From positions 1 through 40,596 of the IMG/VR virus record IMGVR_UViG_3300021437_000045: a stretch of 40,596 nucleotides of DNA, one strand, 5' to 3'. The notes beneath the pieces were generated by a model, which saw only the letters and a list, made by a program, of their open reading frames with translations, searched no databases and was not told the DNA's origin. Positions within the stretch are counted from its first letter, which is position 1; each line of letters begins with the position of its first letter. The DNA comes from a virus. Position numbers and translations under genes: made by a program. This document shows, piece by piece, positions 16,280-23,781 of the stretch.

Positions 16280-18304
16280 CTACTCTTCTTCCTCTCCCGC
16301 TCCCACGGTCCTGTAGACCTCGCTGCAATCGCAGTTCGACACCACGAAGCCGTCGCTACAGTACAGACCCACCTCGGTACTAGCATCAAAAGCCCATCCC
16401 TTGAAATGCACCTGTTGAGTACGATTGATTCTGGAGAGAAAGAAATGGGTTCCAGACAGGCCGCCGCTCACGCTGCCCGGAGAGGGCAAAAGGATTCCGC
16501 TGAGGTTCTTAGAAAACGTGCCGAGACTCGATTCGGTCGGGGTCTCCATATCGGCAAGTACGAGCGGGATCTCGCCGAGGCGCTCAAGACCAGAGGGATC
16601 ACGTTCCTCCAACAGGCCACGCTCGGGAAATACAACCTGGATTTCTTGCTCAGTCACGACCCGGTCGCCGTGGAAGTCGTTAGCGGTCGCGGGAACTCTC
16701 GAATTGCCGCTTCGCATGCGGATCGCTGCAAACACATCCTCGACAAGTACAACCTGATCGAAGTACGGCTTACCAAAAGACGTGGGCTTGATTGGACGGC
16801 GATCACGGACAAGATAGTCGCCCTCACGCAGGAGTTTCGCCGCGACCAAGCCGCGAGAGGTGAGCATCGGATGATTCGGCCCGATGGTAGCGATATACTC
16901 CCCGGTGTACAGGCGAATGGCAAGACCATCGTATTCAGCGGCCACCATCCGCTGAAGAGCACCATAGGGTCGAAACGTAGATCCCTCTAGCACTGCGTTG
17001 GGATGCGCGGGTGGCTCGAAGTCGCCCGAATCGTGCGGCGCGTCAAACGGTATCCAGTCCTCGTCGGCGTTTGGCTGGCAAATTTCCACGCAGCCCTCGG
17101 CGCCCACGTCCCAGCGCTTCTCGACTTCGATACCAGCGTCCTGTGCGGATTGAGCCACCGCGTTCGCGCCCTCGTGATAGGCATTAGAAACGGTGTCGAG
17201 TGCGACGGTGTCGGCGCGGCTGAGTTGGCCTTCGGGCGCGTCGCTAAACTCATTGAACATGCCGCGGACGGCCGCCAGCGCACCAGCGTAGCCCCACGGT
17301 GAGACATCCGACAGCGCCGTATGCATCCGGTCGTTGGTCGTGTTGTCGAGCTGTGCTTCGAGCACGTCGCTCGTGTCTTCCGGTTCGGGGATGTTCGGAG
17401 GCAACGCCTGCGGTCTCTTCGCTTCGGCGCCGAGGCGCGAGCCGAAAGCCACCAGGTCGCCGAGCTGCGATACAACGTGATTCGCACCGGTCTGATAAGC
17501 CGCGGTCCTGACGGCATGGTGGGCTTTCTGGAACTTGTCATCGGTCGCAGGCAGGGCGGCTTGGAGCATCGCCGAGACGTGCGCGGCGTCGGCGCCGCCG
17601 TCGATGTCTGGCCGCATGTCCTTCAGCACCTTGCGCACGCGAATAGACTGGCGGTTCCAGCGCTTGGTGATGGCAGCGCGCGCCTGGTCGCGGAGCGGTT
17701 GAATCTGGGCGCGTTTGGTGTTCGCCATGAGGTTTTCCGAAAGCCGCATCAGGTCTGTGATCCAACTGAAGTTGGCAACCTGCTGGGCCTCAGCCAACGG
17801 GTTCTCAACTTCCTTGGGGTCGTCGCCGACCAGATGGGCCGCGAGCTTGGGCGTCACGAACCAGCGGAACAAACCTTTGTCGGTGTTGACGTAGGCACAG
17901 GAGCCGTGTTCCCAGTGCCACTTGCAGTCGAGGAAGTTGAACGCGACCGACGCCAGGATCTTTTGTATCAGCGGGCCGTGAGTGACTACCAGCACGGTCT
18001 TGGCGTCGCCCGCGAGCTTAGTGATAGCTTTCCAAGCGGCGTCCACGTACTTCTGGCCTTCAGCCGGGTCAGGCCGCAGTGCGGGCGTCGTCTTAATCGG
18101 CGTGTCGCCGCGCTGAAGGATGGCCGCCGTATCTTCGGCACGCGCAAAGTCCGAGCAGATGATGACATCGGGCGAAACGTCGGCGAGCCTCAGGACCTTG
18201 CGCATGGCCTTGGCTTGCGCCTTGCCGATATCGTTGATGGTGCGCTCAGCGTCCATCTGCTCGCCTTCGTCGGTGAGCGCATGACGAACCAGATAGAGCT
18301 TCAT
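16280..18304 (-). CDS. Histidine phosphatase-Mu gpF-like head protein fusion, interrupted by an intein
   Basis: 674-residue precursor. Residues 1-155 are a histidine phosphatase (SixA/phosphoglycerate-mutase) domain: MKLYLVRHALT with R7-H8, CSDFARAEDTA with R55, and VVTHGPL with H109. Residues about 170-440 resemble SPP1 gp7/Mu gpF minor head proteins, which end in a paired-Cys region and an HPxCxC motif; here C-VEIC is followed by PPAHPN. At that point residues 437-657 are an intein, after which CDCSEVYR completes the motif. Splicing would leave about 453 residues. The ATG overlaps the upstream TGA as ATGA. The gene lies after the portal, as gpF genes do. The phosphatase fusion is unusual. 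Confidence 0.87.
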   Translation of the reverse strand: MKLYLVRHALTDEGEQMDAERTINDIGKAQAKAMRKVLRLADVSPDVIICSDFARAEDTAAILQRGDTPIKTTPALRPDPAEGQKYVDAAWKAITKLAGDAKTVLVVTHGPLIQKILASVAFNFLDCKWHWEHGSCAYVNTDKGLFRWFVTPKLAAHLVGDDPKEVENPLAEAQQVANFSWITDLMRLSENLMANTKRAQIQPLRDQARAAITKRWNRQSIRVRKVLKDMRPDIDGGADAAHVSAMLQAALPATDDKFQKAHHAVRTAAYQTGANHVVSQLGDLVAFGSRLGAEAKRPQALPPNIPEPEDTSDVLEAQLDNTTNDRMHTALSDVSPWGYAGALAAVRGMFNEFSDAPEGQLSRADTVALDTVSNAYHEGANAVAQSAQDAGIEVEKRWDVGAEGCVEICQPNADEDWIPFDAPHDSGDFEPPAHPNAVLEGSTFRPYGALQRMVAAEYDGLAIRLYTGEYIATIGPNHPMLTSRGLVAAKLLREGDYLVRDRRPIKPTSFGKPYFDQVVLVEDVFAAIRMRSGNSRVPATANDFHGDRVVTEQEIQVVFPERGLLEERDPSGLERLGEIPLVLADMETPTESSLGTFSKNLSGILLPSPGSVSGGLSGTHFFLSRINRTQQVHFKGWAFDASTEVGLYCSDGFVVSNCDCSEVYRTVGAGEEEE
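16334..16996 (-). other. Intein in the HPN|CDC motif of the head protein
   Basis: 221 residues. The first residue is Ala (AVLEGSTFRPYG) rather than Cys or Ser, as in Ala1 inteins, where the +1 Cys attacks the upstream junction directly. Block B is GPNHPMLTSRGLVAAKLL, with the conserved His at intein residue 42 and Gly in place of the usual Thr. The middle carries DFHGD (107-111) and EIQVV (118-122). The end is GLYCSDGFVVSN followed by Cys+1, with Ser instead of the usual penultimate His. No LAGLIDADG or HNH domain is present on this strand. The endonuclease is encoded on the opposite strand. Confidence 0.88.
16445..16990 (+). CDS. Vsr/DUF559-like homing endonuclease encoded antisense within the intein
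   Basis: 181 residues from an ATG at 16445, preceded by GGAG eight bases upstream. The core reads KYERDLAEALKTRGITFLQQ, then YNLDF (63-67) and VAVEV (74-78), the D and E of a PD-(D/E)xK/Vsr-like nuclease, then an R-rich helix and DKYNLIEVRL. The C-terminal ARGEHRMIRPDG matches a tail I associate with this family of phage endonucleases. The gene lies wholly inside the intein DNA on the other strand, ends 6 bases from the intein boundary, and is in exact codon register with it. Probable role: homing of the intein. Confidence 0.85.
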   Translation: MGSRQAAAHAARRGQKDSAEVLRKRAETRFGRGLHIGKYERDLAEALKTRGITFLQQATLGKYNLDFLLSHDPVAVEVVSGRGNSRIAASHADRCKHILDKYNLIEVRLTKRRGLDWTAITDKIVALTQEFRRDQAARGEHRMIRPDGSDILPGVQANGKTIVFSGHHPLKSTIGSKRRSL

Positions 18305-18519
18305 TTACGCCGCCGTGCTTCTTCTTGTGGAAAACGAAAATCGATTTTACCGAATTTCTCGGATAAGCGTTTATTGGTCTGGGTCCATTCTTCAGCGTCA
18401 ATCTGACCTTGCTTGCCGGGATATTTCGGATTCAAGAACAGAAGGCAGACAACGTGACGCACCTCGCGCTGGGTGAAGTGTAACTCTGTTGAGCGTGACC
18501 GGCGCTTCATCTGAGCCAT
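18301..18519 (-). CDS. Small basic protein before the head morphogenesis gene
   Basis: 72 residues from the ATG at 18519. It is rich in Arg and Lys at both ends (MAQMKRRSRSTELHFTQREV; QEEARRRK). No family recognised. Its stop overlaps the head protein start as ATGA. A TTGCGCAA-type palindrome lies 8 bases upstream of the ATG, so the gene may be separately controlled. A longer in-frame start at 18537 would run into that palindrome. Confidence 0.65.
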   Translation of the reverse strand: MAQMKRRSRSTELHFTQREVRHVVCLLFLNPKYPGKQGQIDAEEWTQTNKRLSEKFGKIDFRFPQEEARRRK

Positions 18520-18527
18520 TCTACCGC

Positions 18528-18539
18528 ACTTGCGCAACT
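18528..18539 (-). promoter_or_regulatory. TTGCGCAA-type palindromic site a
   Basis: In the coding orientation the site reads AGTTGCGCAAGT followed by GCGG, one base off the perfect ACTTGCGCAAGT palindrome found elsewhere. It lies 8 bases before the ATG at 18519 and overlaps the stop of the upstream zinc gene. No good -10 follows at 17-18 bases. It is more likely an operator than a promoter. Confidence 0.6.
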
Positions 18540-18714
18540 ACAGAACGGCAACCGGGCAGTGTGGCGCCCAGTGCCGGAAGCCGACGCCGGGTATCTCGGT
18601 GGGCCGCCATTCCATCCCGCAGTCCGGGCAGATCCAGCTTTCGGCTTGATCCAGATCGCCAGACGCCAACGCGTCACCGATGGGGCAATCGTCAGGCTCG
18701 TGTGTGTTCAGCAT
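18538..18714 (-). CDS. Small zinc-finger protein
   Basis: 58 residues, ATG at 18714, overlapping the last 23 bases of the portal gene in another frame; TAG at 18540-18538. The motif CPDCGMEWRP with a later HWAPHCP gives a plausible Cys/His zinc site. No other gene fills this stretch. The zinc pattern and coupled start support it. Function unknown. Confidence 0.65.
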   Translation of the reverse strand: MLNTHEPDDCPIGDALASGDLDQAESWICPDCGMEWRPTEIPGVGFRHWAPHCPVAVL

Positions 18715-20665
18715 TCGCGCCGTTCTTGACGGCCGCCAGCAGCTTCTCGGCCACTCTGCGCAGGCGTGCGGCTTCCTTCATGGCGTCGCCGAGCGGTTGC
18801 TGATCTACTTGGCCAGGCGCACTCACGGGGTTGCCGTGCGGCGCTTGCGGCTCGCCGCCTGGGTTCGGTTGAGCTTTGAGGATCGGTGCGGCAATCGGCT
18901 CCTTCGTCCGGTCGGGATCGTACTCGCTCTCCGGGTACATCTCCTCGACCAGCTCCTCAGCATTGTCGACGCCCAACTGCCGGAACAACAGCAAGACGCC
19001 TTGCTTCTCGTCGATGCCAACGATCTGGCCGCCCTTGTTGTCGAGGGTCATGGCCTCAGCAATCGCCTTGACCACCACGGCCATGTCGCCTTCGCGGATC
19101 GCGGGGAAGGTCACCATGACCTTGATCTGTTTGGGTGTCTTGGCTTTCTTCGCCTCGTACTGCATGCGCCCGTTCACGAGCACCCGGTTGGCTTCGGTGA
19201 CGCTAACGTCGCCAGCCTTGAGTTGCCGCTTGTCCAGAGCGCCTTTGAGTTTGCCGCCGCTCGCGTTCTTGCTGACGGTCAGCACGTATTGCGCGATGAG
19301 CGCCAAGTCCTCGCGCCAACCTTCCTGCTTTTCGAGAAAGACGAGCTCGGTAGGCCGATCGAGCGTGGTCGCGGTTGCGAGGTTCCCCGTGCTTACGTCG
19401 GCCAAGAACGTCTCAGGTACGCCGACGCTCATGCAGCACATCAGCAGGAAGCGCCGCACTTCCTCGGGGTCGCCACCTTTCCCCGTGGCGTTCATGAATT
19501 GCAGCTCGGTGCCTGGGCCGCTCACGAACGTCGCCGCGTTGACAGGCGGCGGGTTGTTGTCCCAGATGGCTGCCTGTGGGCCCACGGTCGTTGAGAGCTG
19601 CTGTTTCAGTCCTTCGATGGCCTGCTGGCCGCCCTTGGTCGTGATAGACATGGCGAAGGTGGCGAGCGCTTGCTTGACAGTCGCGCAGGCTTCCAGGAAC
19701 CGCCGCGAGGCTTTCGCCCAGTCGATTGCCGGGTAGATGATCGGGCATCCAAAATTCCACTTGGCGACGGCGCCGCACTTGCGGTGATAAACCGGCGTGT
19801 CCCACATGACGGGGATATTGTTCAACGTCGCGGGCTTGAGTTCAGGATCGAAGCCGAGTGCCGGATAGTAGCATTCCTGACCTTGCGTGCTGATACGACC
19901 GTTCTCCACATCGAAGAGTCGAGCTACCCACACGCGCCGGTAGTACCAGGGCTTGTCGGTGTCGTCCGGGTCCGTGATGATATCCATGACCTCCGTCGCG
20001 TCGATGGTGCGAACGGTCGTCAGGCCGGTGTCCACGCTGTCAGGGAAGAAGGCAAAGAACAAATTCCCGTCGTACATCTTGCGGCGCTCGAGGTCGGCGA
20101 GCGCGACCTGGCCGAGTACTTTCTGGTTCCGATCGAAGAACTCTTTCAAAACGTCATTGGCGTCCGGGTCATCGGACGATACCTCGACGCCGCGGCCGAA
20201 GACGTAGACCGCGCACACGTCGATGAGCCGACGCACGATCGGATTCTTGATGTAGTACAGGCGGCTGATAAGGATGATCTGCTGGATACCCCAGCGCGAG
20301 AACTCCAGCCATGAGAGATTGATCTCCCGCCGCCACTCAACGTTTTGCAACGCCAGCTCGATATCGCCGAACGCGCCTTGCGAGAGCAGCGGATTCGATT
20401 CTTTGAGCTTCGTTCCGATGGTCGCCGGGTCCTTGGCCATCATGACGCGCGATTCGTGCGTCAGCCACGGGCCCGCGCCCGCCATCTGCCGGGCTTCGAC
20501 CAGCTCAGCGCAGCGCTCCATGTATTCGGCGTGGTGATCTCGTTCCAGCGTCGGCGCGAGCGTGCGCAGCACGTCGGTCAGGGCGCGGATGGTTGCGCTG
20601 TTATCGGGCTTAGGGCTTAGCGCTCGAACACAGCGGACGAGGAAGGCGCGGAATCGCTGTCTCAC
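18692..20665 (-). CDS. Portal protein
   Basis: 657 residues, GTG start at 20665. The layout fits phage portals: an N-terminal helical part, a core with YYIKNPIVRRLIDVCAVYVF and MYDGNLFFAFFPD, a central PVYHRKCGAVAKWNFGCPI, and a C-terminal region with GDAMKEAARLRRVAEKLL. Portal dodecamers form the DNA gate and bind terminase. It lies directly upstream of the gpF-like gene, as usual, but about 7.7 kb from terminase, which is not usual. No clear Shine-Dalgarno sequence precedes the GTG. Confidence 0.87.
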   Translation of the reverse strand: MRQRFRAFLVRCVRALSPKPDNSATIRALTDVLRTLAPTLERDHHAEYMERCAELVEARQMAGAGPWLTHESRVMMAKDPATIGTKLKESNPLLSQGAFGDIELALQNVEWRREINLSWLEFSRWGIQQIILISRLYYIKNPIVRRLIDVCAVYVFGRGVEVSSDDPDANDVLKEFFDRNQKVLGQVALADLERRKMYDGNLFFAFFPDSVDTGLTTVRTIDATEVMDIITDPDDTDKPWYYRRVWVARLFDVENGRISTQGQECYYPALGFDPELKPATLNNIPVMWDTPVYHRKCGAVAKWNFGCPIIYPAIDWAKASRRFLEACATVKQALATFAMSITTKGGQQAIEGLKQQLSTTVGPQAAIWDNNPPPVNAATFVSGPGTELQFMNATGKGGDPEEVRRFLLMCCMSVGVPETFLADVSTGNLATATTLDRPTELVFLEKQEGWREDLALIAQYVLTVSKNASGGKLKGALDKRQLKAGDVSVTEANRVLVNGRMQYEAKKAKTPKQIKVMVTFPAIREGDMAVVVKAIAEAMTLDNKGGQIVGIDEKQGVLLLFRQLGVDNAEELVEEMYPESEYDPDRTKEPIAAPILKAQPNPGGEPQAPHGNPVSAPGQVDQQPLGDAMKEAARLRRVAEKLLAAVKNGANAEHTRA

Positions 20666-20685
20666 GTTGGGGAAAGTGTATCACA

Positions 20686-21243
20686 CTAGCGCTGCTGCCA
20701 GATTTCGAGCAACACGCCAGCGAGCGTCGACTCTTCGAGCATGAGAACGTCGTCACGATGCCACGCAATTAGCGCCACGCTGCGGAGTGGTCGCCCGGTC
20801 GTGTTCGATCCATCCGGGTTGCAGAACCGCATACGACCGTGCAGCAAGAGGATTGCCAGCGCTTGCTTCCACACGACCTGTCGCCAGACTCGTGAATCCA
20901 CCGAAGCCGGAACGAGACTGATGCCGTTACCGTGCTGCGCATGCCGTCTCAGCCACGGCTCGGTGTTTGAAAATGGCGGATTCATGAACACGCGACCGAA
21001 CCAACCACGCCTCAGACCATCGTCGGCCACGGTGAAAATGCGATCAGCGCCTACCCATGACGGATTCTGTTCAGCGGCGCAAGGGTCAAGGTCGAAGTGC
21101 CCGAGCTGTCCGAGAACGTAGCGAGGCGTCAGCCACGTGTCGCCGTCAGCATCTTGAACGAGGTCAGGATGTCCGTCTGACACTTTACGCCGAACGGTTG
21201 CCATCACTTGCGGATTAGCGGGCCATCCCGTAGGCCGCTTCAT
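20686..21243 (-). CDS. Dam-type DNA N6-adenine methyltransferase
   Basis: 185 residues from the ATG at 21243, overlapping the upstream stop as ATGA. It has the phage DNA N-6-adenine-methyltransferase layout: WLTPRYVLGQLGHFDLDPCA, then GLRRGWFGRVFMNPPFS, with NPPF as the catalytic motif of adenine methylases. It would methylate adenines in phage DNA, probably as defence against restriction. A longer in-frame start at 21321 overlaps a neighbour and is rejected. Confidence 0.88.
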   Translation of the reverse strand: MKRPTGWPANPQVMATVRRKVSDGHPDLVQDADGDTWLTPRYVLGQLGHFDLDPCAAEQNPSWVGADRIFTVADDGLRRGWFGRVFMNPPFSNTEPWLRRHAQHGNGISLVPASVDSRVWRQVVWKQALAILLLHGRMRFCNPDGSNTTGRPLRSVALIAWHRDDVLMLEESTLAGVLLEIWQQR

Positions 21244-21437
21244 TCCGAACTGAAGAGCACGTGCAGGTAGAGCGCGGGCGACCACTCGCGGATGAGGATC
21301 AGCACCTTGATGCGCTCCCACTTGCTCAGGCCGCTGCCCATTTCCATTGCGGCTTTCGGATGGTTGTCAAGCCGCTGCGTGCCGTAGGGGAAAGCCATGC
21401 CAGCAGCGAGGATCAGTAGTAACACGGTTCGTTTCAT
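21240..21437 (-). CDS. Small secreted or membrane protein
   Basis: 65 residues. MKRTVLLLILAAGMAFPYG is a signal peptide or single membrane segment. The remainder is a short mixed region ending ALYLHVLFSSE. The coding strand has AGGAGG before the ATG. It is coupled to the methylase by ATGA. No family recognised. It could be a small envelope or lysis-related protein, but nothing proves this. Confidence 0.65.
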   Translation of the reverse strand: MKRTVLLLILAAGMAFPYGTQRLDNHPKAAMEMGSGLSKWERIKVLILIREWSPALYLHVLFSSE

Positions 21438-21453
21438 GTGCGAACCTCCTTTG

Positions 21454-22311
21454 TCAGACTACACCGAATAGATCCAGCCCGTCGAGCCGCTGGGCACCGT
21501 GCTCAGCAACCAGCTGCCGCGCCTCTGCCTCTTGCCAAGGCTCGGCATCCACGTCAAGCAAGCCGATGTCGTAGGATGCCCACCAGGACTCAGGCACGTC
21601 CTTGAACGTCCACGCGGGTGCGCGGCCGGCATCGTAGACGCTGAGGTTGTAGTAATCATTGATCTGCTGGACAGGCTTGTGAGGCCAGCGAATCCGCTCG
21701 GTGATCTTGTAGAGCGCCTGCTTTGCCTTAAGCCGCCGCTCGCTCGCGCCCCACAAGTGCAACACGCCGCCGGCTGCGTGTTGGACTGGCCGCCAGGGTG
21801 ACAAGTGCATTCCGAACGGCTCGCGGTGATGAAATGTATCGCCGCCCCAATGCAACCGCGGGTCGTCCTTGAAGGCGACCGTGGTCCAGCGGTTGCCCCA
21901 TGTGCCGTTCGCGTGATACCGGGTGATTCCGCCGCGCAGGTTGTAGAGCGGCAGCTCGAGGCGCTGCGAGCCGTTCAGCTGTTCGCACCAGCCACGAACC
22001 CGGTATAAGAAGTTTCCGGTCAGAATCTCGTCGGCGTCGATCAGTGCTATGTGGGTCGGGTTATCGAAGGCGCGCGCCGCATCCAGCATGTCCTGACGGT
22101 GGCTCATTTCGTCCCAGCGTGAATCCGAAGTAACCATCCAGTGCACGCGGTCAGGAAATTCCGCGGCGATCTGGGTCACGATCTGCTGGCTTGCGTCCGT
22201 GCAGGCATGCAGCAGCACGACGACTTCGTCGCACCAGAGCAGAGCCACACGCAGGCTGAGGCCCAACACCCAAGCCTCATTCCTGCACGGGAGAAGTCCG
22301 ACCAGTTTCAT
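21454..22311 (-). CDS. Family 2-like glycosyltransferase
   Basis: 285 residues. It starts MKLVGLLPCRNEAWVLGLSL, the nucleotide-sugar-binding start typical of GT2-type enzymes, and has IALIDADEILT as a DxD-like metal site. Its C-terminal half is rich in Trp and His (RLHWGGDTFHHREPFG). It is one of several sugar-transfer genes between terminase and portal. Possible targets are phage DNA bases, virion proteins or host surface sugars; the sequence does not say which. Its start is coupled to the sigma gene (ATGA). Confidence 0.83.
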   Translation of the reverse strand: MKLVGLLPCRNEAWVLGLSLRVALLWCDEVVVLLHACTDASQQIVTQIAAEFPDRVHWMVTSDSRWDEMSHRQDMLDAARAFDNPTHIALIDADEILTGNFLYRVRGWCEQLNGSQRLELPLYNLRGGITRYHANGTWGNRWTTVAFKDDPRLHWGGDTFHHREPFGMHLSPWRPVQHAAGGVLHLWGASERRLKAKQALYKITERIRWPHKPVQQINDYYNLSVYDAGRAPAWTFKDVPESWWASYDIGLLDVDAEPWQEAEARQLVAEHGAQRLDGLDLFGVV

Positions 22312-22811
22312 AGCGCGTCCGCCAGTTTCCGCACGCCGCGCAGTGCGAGCTCGGCACGGAGCTGCGCAAGTGTTCGCCGTTCCAATTGACTCGCACGCGC
22401 TTGCTTGACGCCGATGTGACGGCCGGCCTCGGCCTGGCTCATGCCCTCAATGAAGCGCAACCGCAGCATCAGCCGCAGGCGTTCGGGAAGTTCGGCGACG
22501 AGGCCGTTAAGCATTCGATGGCTTGGCGGGTCCGCCATGCGAACCCCCAGCAGCTTGATTACTTCCAGCGATTCGGACGGCCGGCGATTACGCCATTCCA
22601 CGAGGTCGAGCATTTTGCCCCACACTCGCTTTCTGGCGTAAGCCCAAAATGGTACGTCGCGACCGTCGAAGGACTGAGCCGCCGCTACCAGACCATCAAT
22701 AGCCGCGCCATCGAGGTCAGCAACCTCGATCCAAGGAAATAGCCGCTTGAAAGCTCTCGCCATTCGCAACGCGTCTTTCATGTGCTCAGCCGCCAGATGC
22801 CCGTTTTTCAT
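22308..22811 (-). CDS. Sigma-70 family RNA polymerase sigma factor (FliA/SigF-like)
   Basis: 167 residues. Residues about 25-75 resemble sigma region 2 (DLDGAAIDGLVAAAQSFDG, WAYARKRVWGKMLDLV). Residues about 105-155 resemble region 4, with an HTH: LPERLRLMLRLRFIEGMSQ and GVKQARASQLERRTLAQLR. This is the compact two-domain form. Phage sigma factors usually redirect host polymerase to middle or late promoters. Spacing before the ATG shows only a distant AAGG. Target promoters cannot be named, but the late operon is the natural candidate. Confidence 0.82.
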   Translation of the reverse strand: MKNGHLAAEHMKDALRMARAFKRLFPWIEVADLDGAAIDGLVAAAQSFDGRDVPFWAYARKRVWGKMLDLVEWRNRRPSESLEVIKLLGVRMADPPSHRMLNGLVAELPERLRLMLRLRFIEGMSQAEAGRHIGVKQARASQLERRTLAQLRAELALRGVRKLADAL

Positions 22812-22820
22812 CTAAGACGA

Positions 22821-22928
22821 TCACACCTTGCCAGCTTCGTGGGCGTGCCATTTGTAAACAGCCAGAGCCGGGTAATCCGCATCGTCCACGGTGGCCACTT
22901 TGCCTTTGGTGAGAGGGATTGTTTTCAT
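22821..22928 (-). pseudogene. N-terminal remnant of an HNH-type homing endonuclease
   Basis: 35 residues: MKTIPLTKGKVATVDDADYP, then ALAVYKWHAHEAGKV and TGA. This matches only the N-terminal part of a common phage HNH endonuclease, whose HNH domain should follow but is absent. The ATG overlaps the upstream methyltransferase stop as ATGA. It is probably a decayed mobile gene, left translatable by chance or as a small peptide. Confidence 0.7.
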
Positions 22929-23530
22929 CGTAAGACCAGTAATGAATCCCAGTTTCCCACGCCGTTGCCCTGTTTTGAAAGGCCATGTTGTACTACTCGG
23001 TACCAGGGAAGTTTGGCCCAAAGGCGCTCGTAGTAATCGCTGTCTCGGATCTCTGGCCGATTCCAATCGTGAAATTCCACGCTGATCTGTCGCGCAATCG
23101 GGCCAGGCCAGCGTTCAAGAATCTCGAACTCGCTGCCCTCGATGTCGAGCTTGACGAGGTCGAATGCAGGCCAGTCGCGCGAGTCACACACCGCGATCTC
23201 ACCGATTCGCAGGCAGCCAACCTCAACGGGCTTCATGTCGTAGTAGACGTCGAGCGTGCTCAAGAAATCGCCGTGCCCAGTTGATCCAGTGAAGAGACGT
23301 GCGCGCTTGCGGTCGTCGCCTACCAGCGCAGCACGAAAGAACATGATAGCCGGATCGTCAGGTTCGGGAATATCAGGGCCGGGGTCCAAGGCTTTGATTC
23401 GGGCGTGTGGTCGGACCTTCAGGACGGCCTGAGAGAAATCAAAGTCACGGCAGCCGGCATCGAGCACACGCGGCGCTTCCGGCAGCAGGTCCAGGTCGAC
23501 CGTATGGCTCGCGAGCTGCACGAGGTTCAT
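22925..23530 (-). CDS. FkbM-type methyltransferase
   Basis: 201 residues. It has a SAM-binding start (RVLDAGCRDFDFSQAV) and the family signature DLVKLDIEGSEFEIL, where the acidic residues and EG are conserved in FkbM enzymes that O-methylate sugars. The C-terminus has YYERLWAKLPWYRVV. It is the first of two such genes in the cassette between glycosyltransferases, so methylation of an added sugar is likely. The ATG overlaps the neighbouring stop as ATGA. Confidence 0.83.
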   Translation of the reverse strand: MNLVQLASHTVDLDLLPEAPRVLDAGCRDFDFSQAVLKVRPHARIKALDPGPDIPEPDDPAIMFFRAALVGDDRKRARLFTGSTGHGDFLSTLDVYYDMKPVEVGCLRIGEIAVCDSRDWPAFDLVKLDIEGSEFEILERWPGPIARQISVEFHDWNRPEIRDSDYYERLWAKLPWYRVVQHGLSKQGNGVGNWDSLLVLR

Positions 23531-23781
23531 GGCTTGCCCTTGTGTGCGTGGCGCGCTCGCTGGCGCATCACGGAAGAGAACGGGGAAGCGCCCTGCTCAG
23601 CATGACGATACATGTTCCGCATGCTTGAGGAAAACTTCTCTTCGCTCCAGCCCATCTCTTTGCAGCCCATCACCGCCAGCGTAACGAAGATGCCTGTTGC
23701 TTCCCACATTTCCATATCCTCGGGGATCGCATCGTTGACGGCTTTCACGACAACGAACAGTTCTTCATCGCTCGCGCTCAT
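23527..23781 (-). CDS. Small acidic protein, function unknown
   Basis: 84 residues, starting [20 protein letters not shown] and ending in a basic RQRARHAHKGKP. Mostly helical, with no recognised family. It is joined to both neighbours by ATGA overlaps, in the same operon as the sugar enzymes. The tight spacing supports a real gene, but nothing in the sequence gives a role. Confidence 0.68.
   Translation of the reverse strand: MSASDEELFVVVKAVNDAIPEDMEMWEATGIFVTLAVMGCKEMGWSEEKFSSSMRNMYRHAEQGASPFSSVMRQRARHAHKGKP

Noticed and set aside
17321-18406. Long plus-strand frame of 361 codons opposite the head protein gene
   Set aside because: It has no recognisable motif, low complexity for a protein, and mirrors a well-supported minus-strand gene. 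Unlike the endonuclease at 16445-16990 it lacks domain motifs and a ribosome site.
18680-19594. Plus-strand frame of 304 codons opposite the portal gene
   Set aside because: It is a codon-register shadow of the portal gene in GC-rich DNA, with no family pattern.
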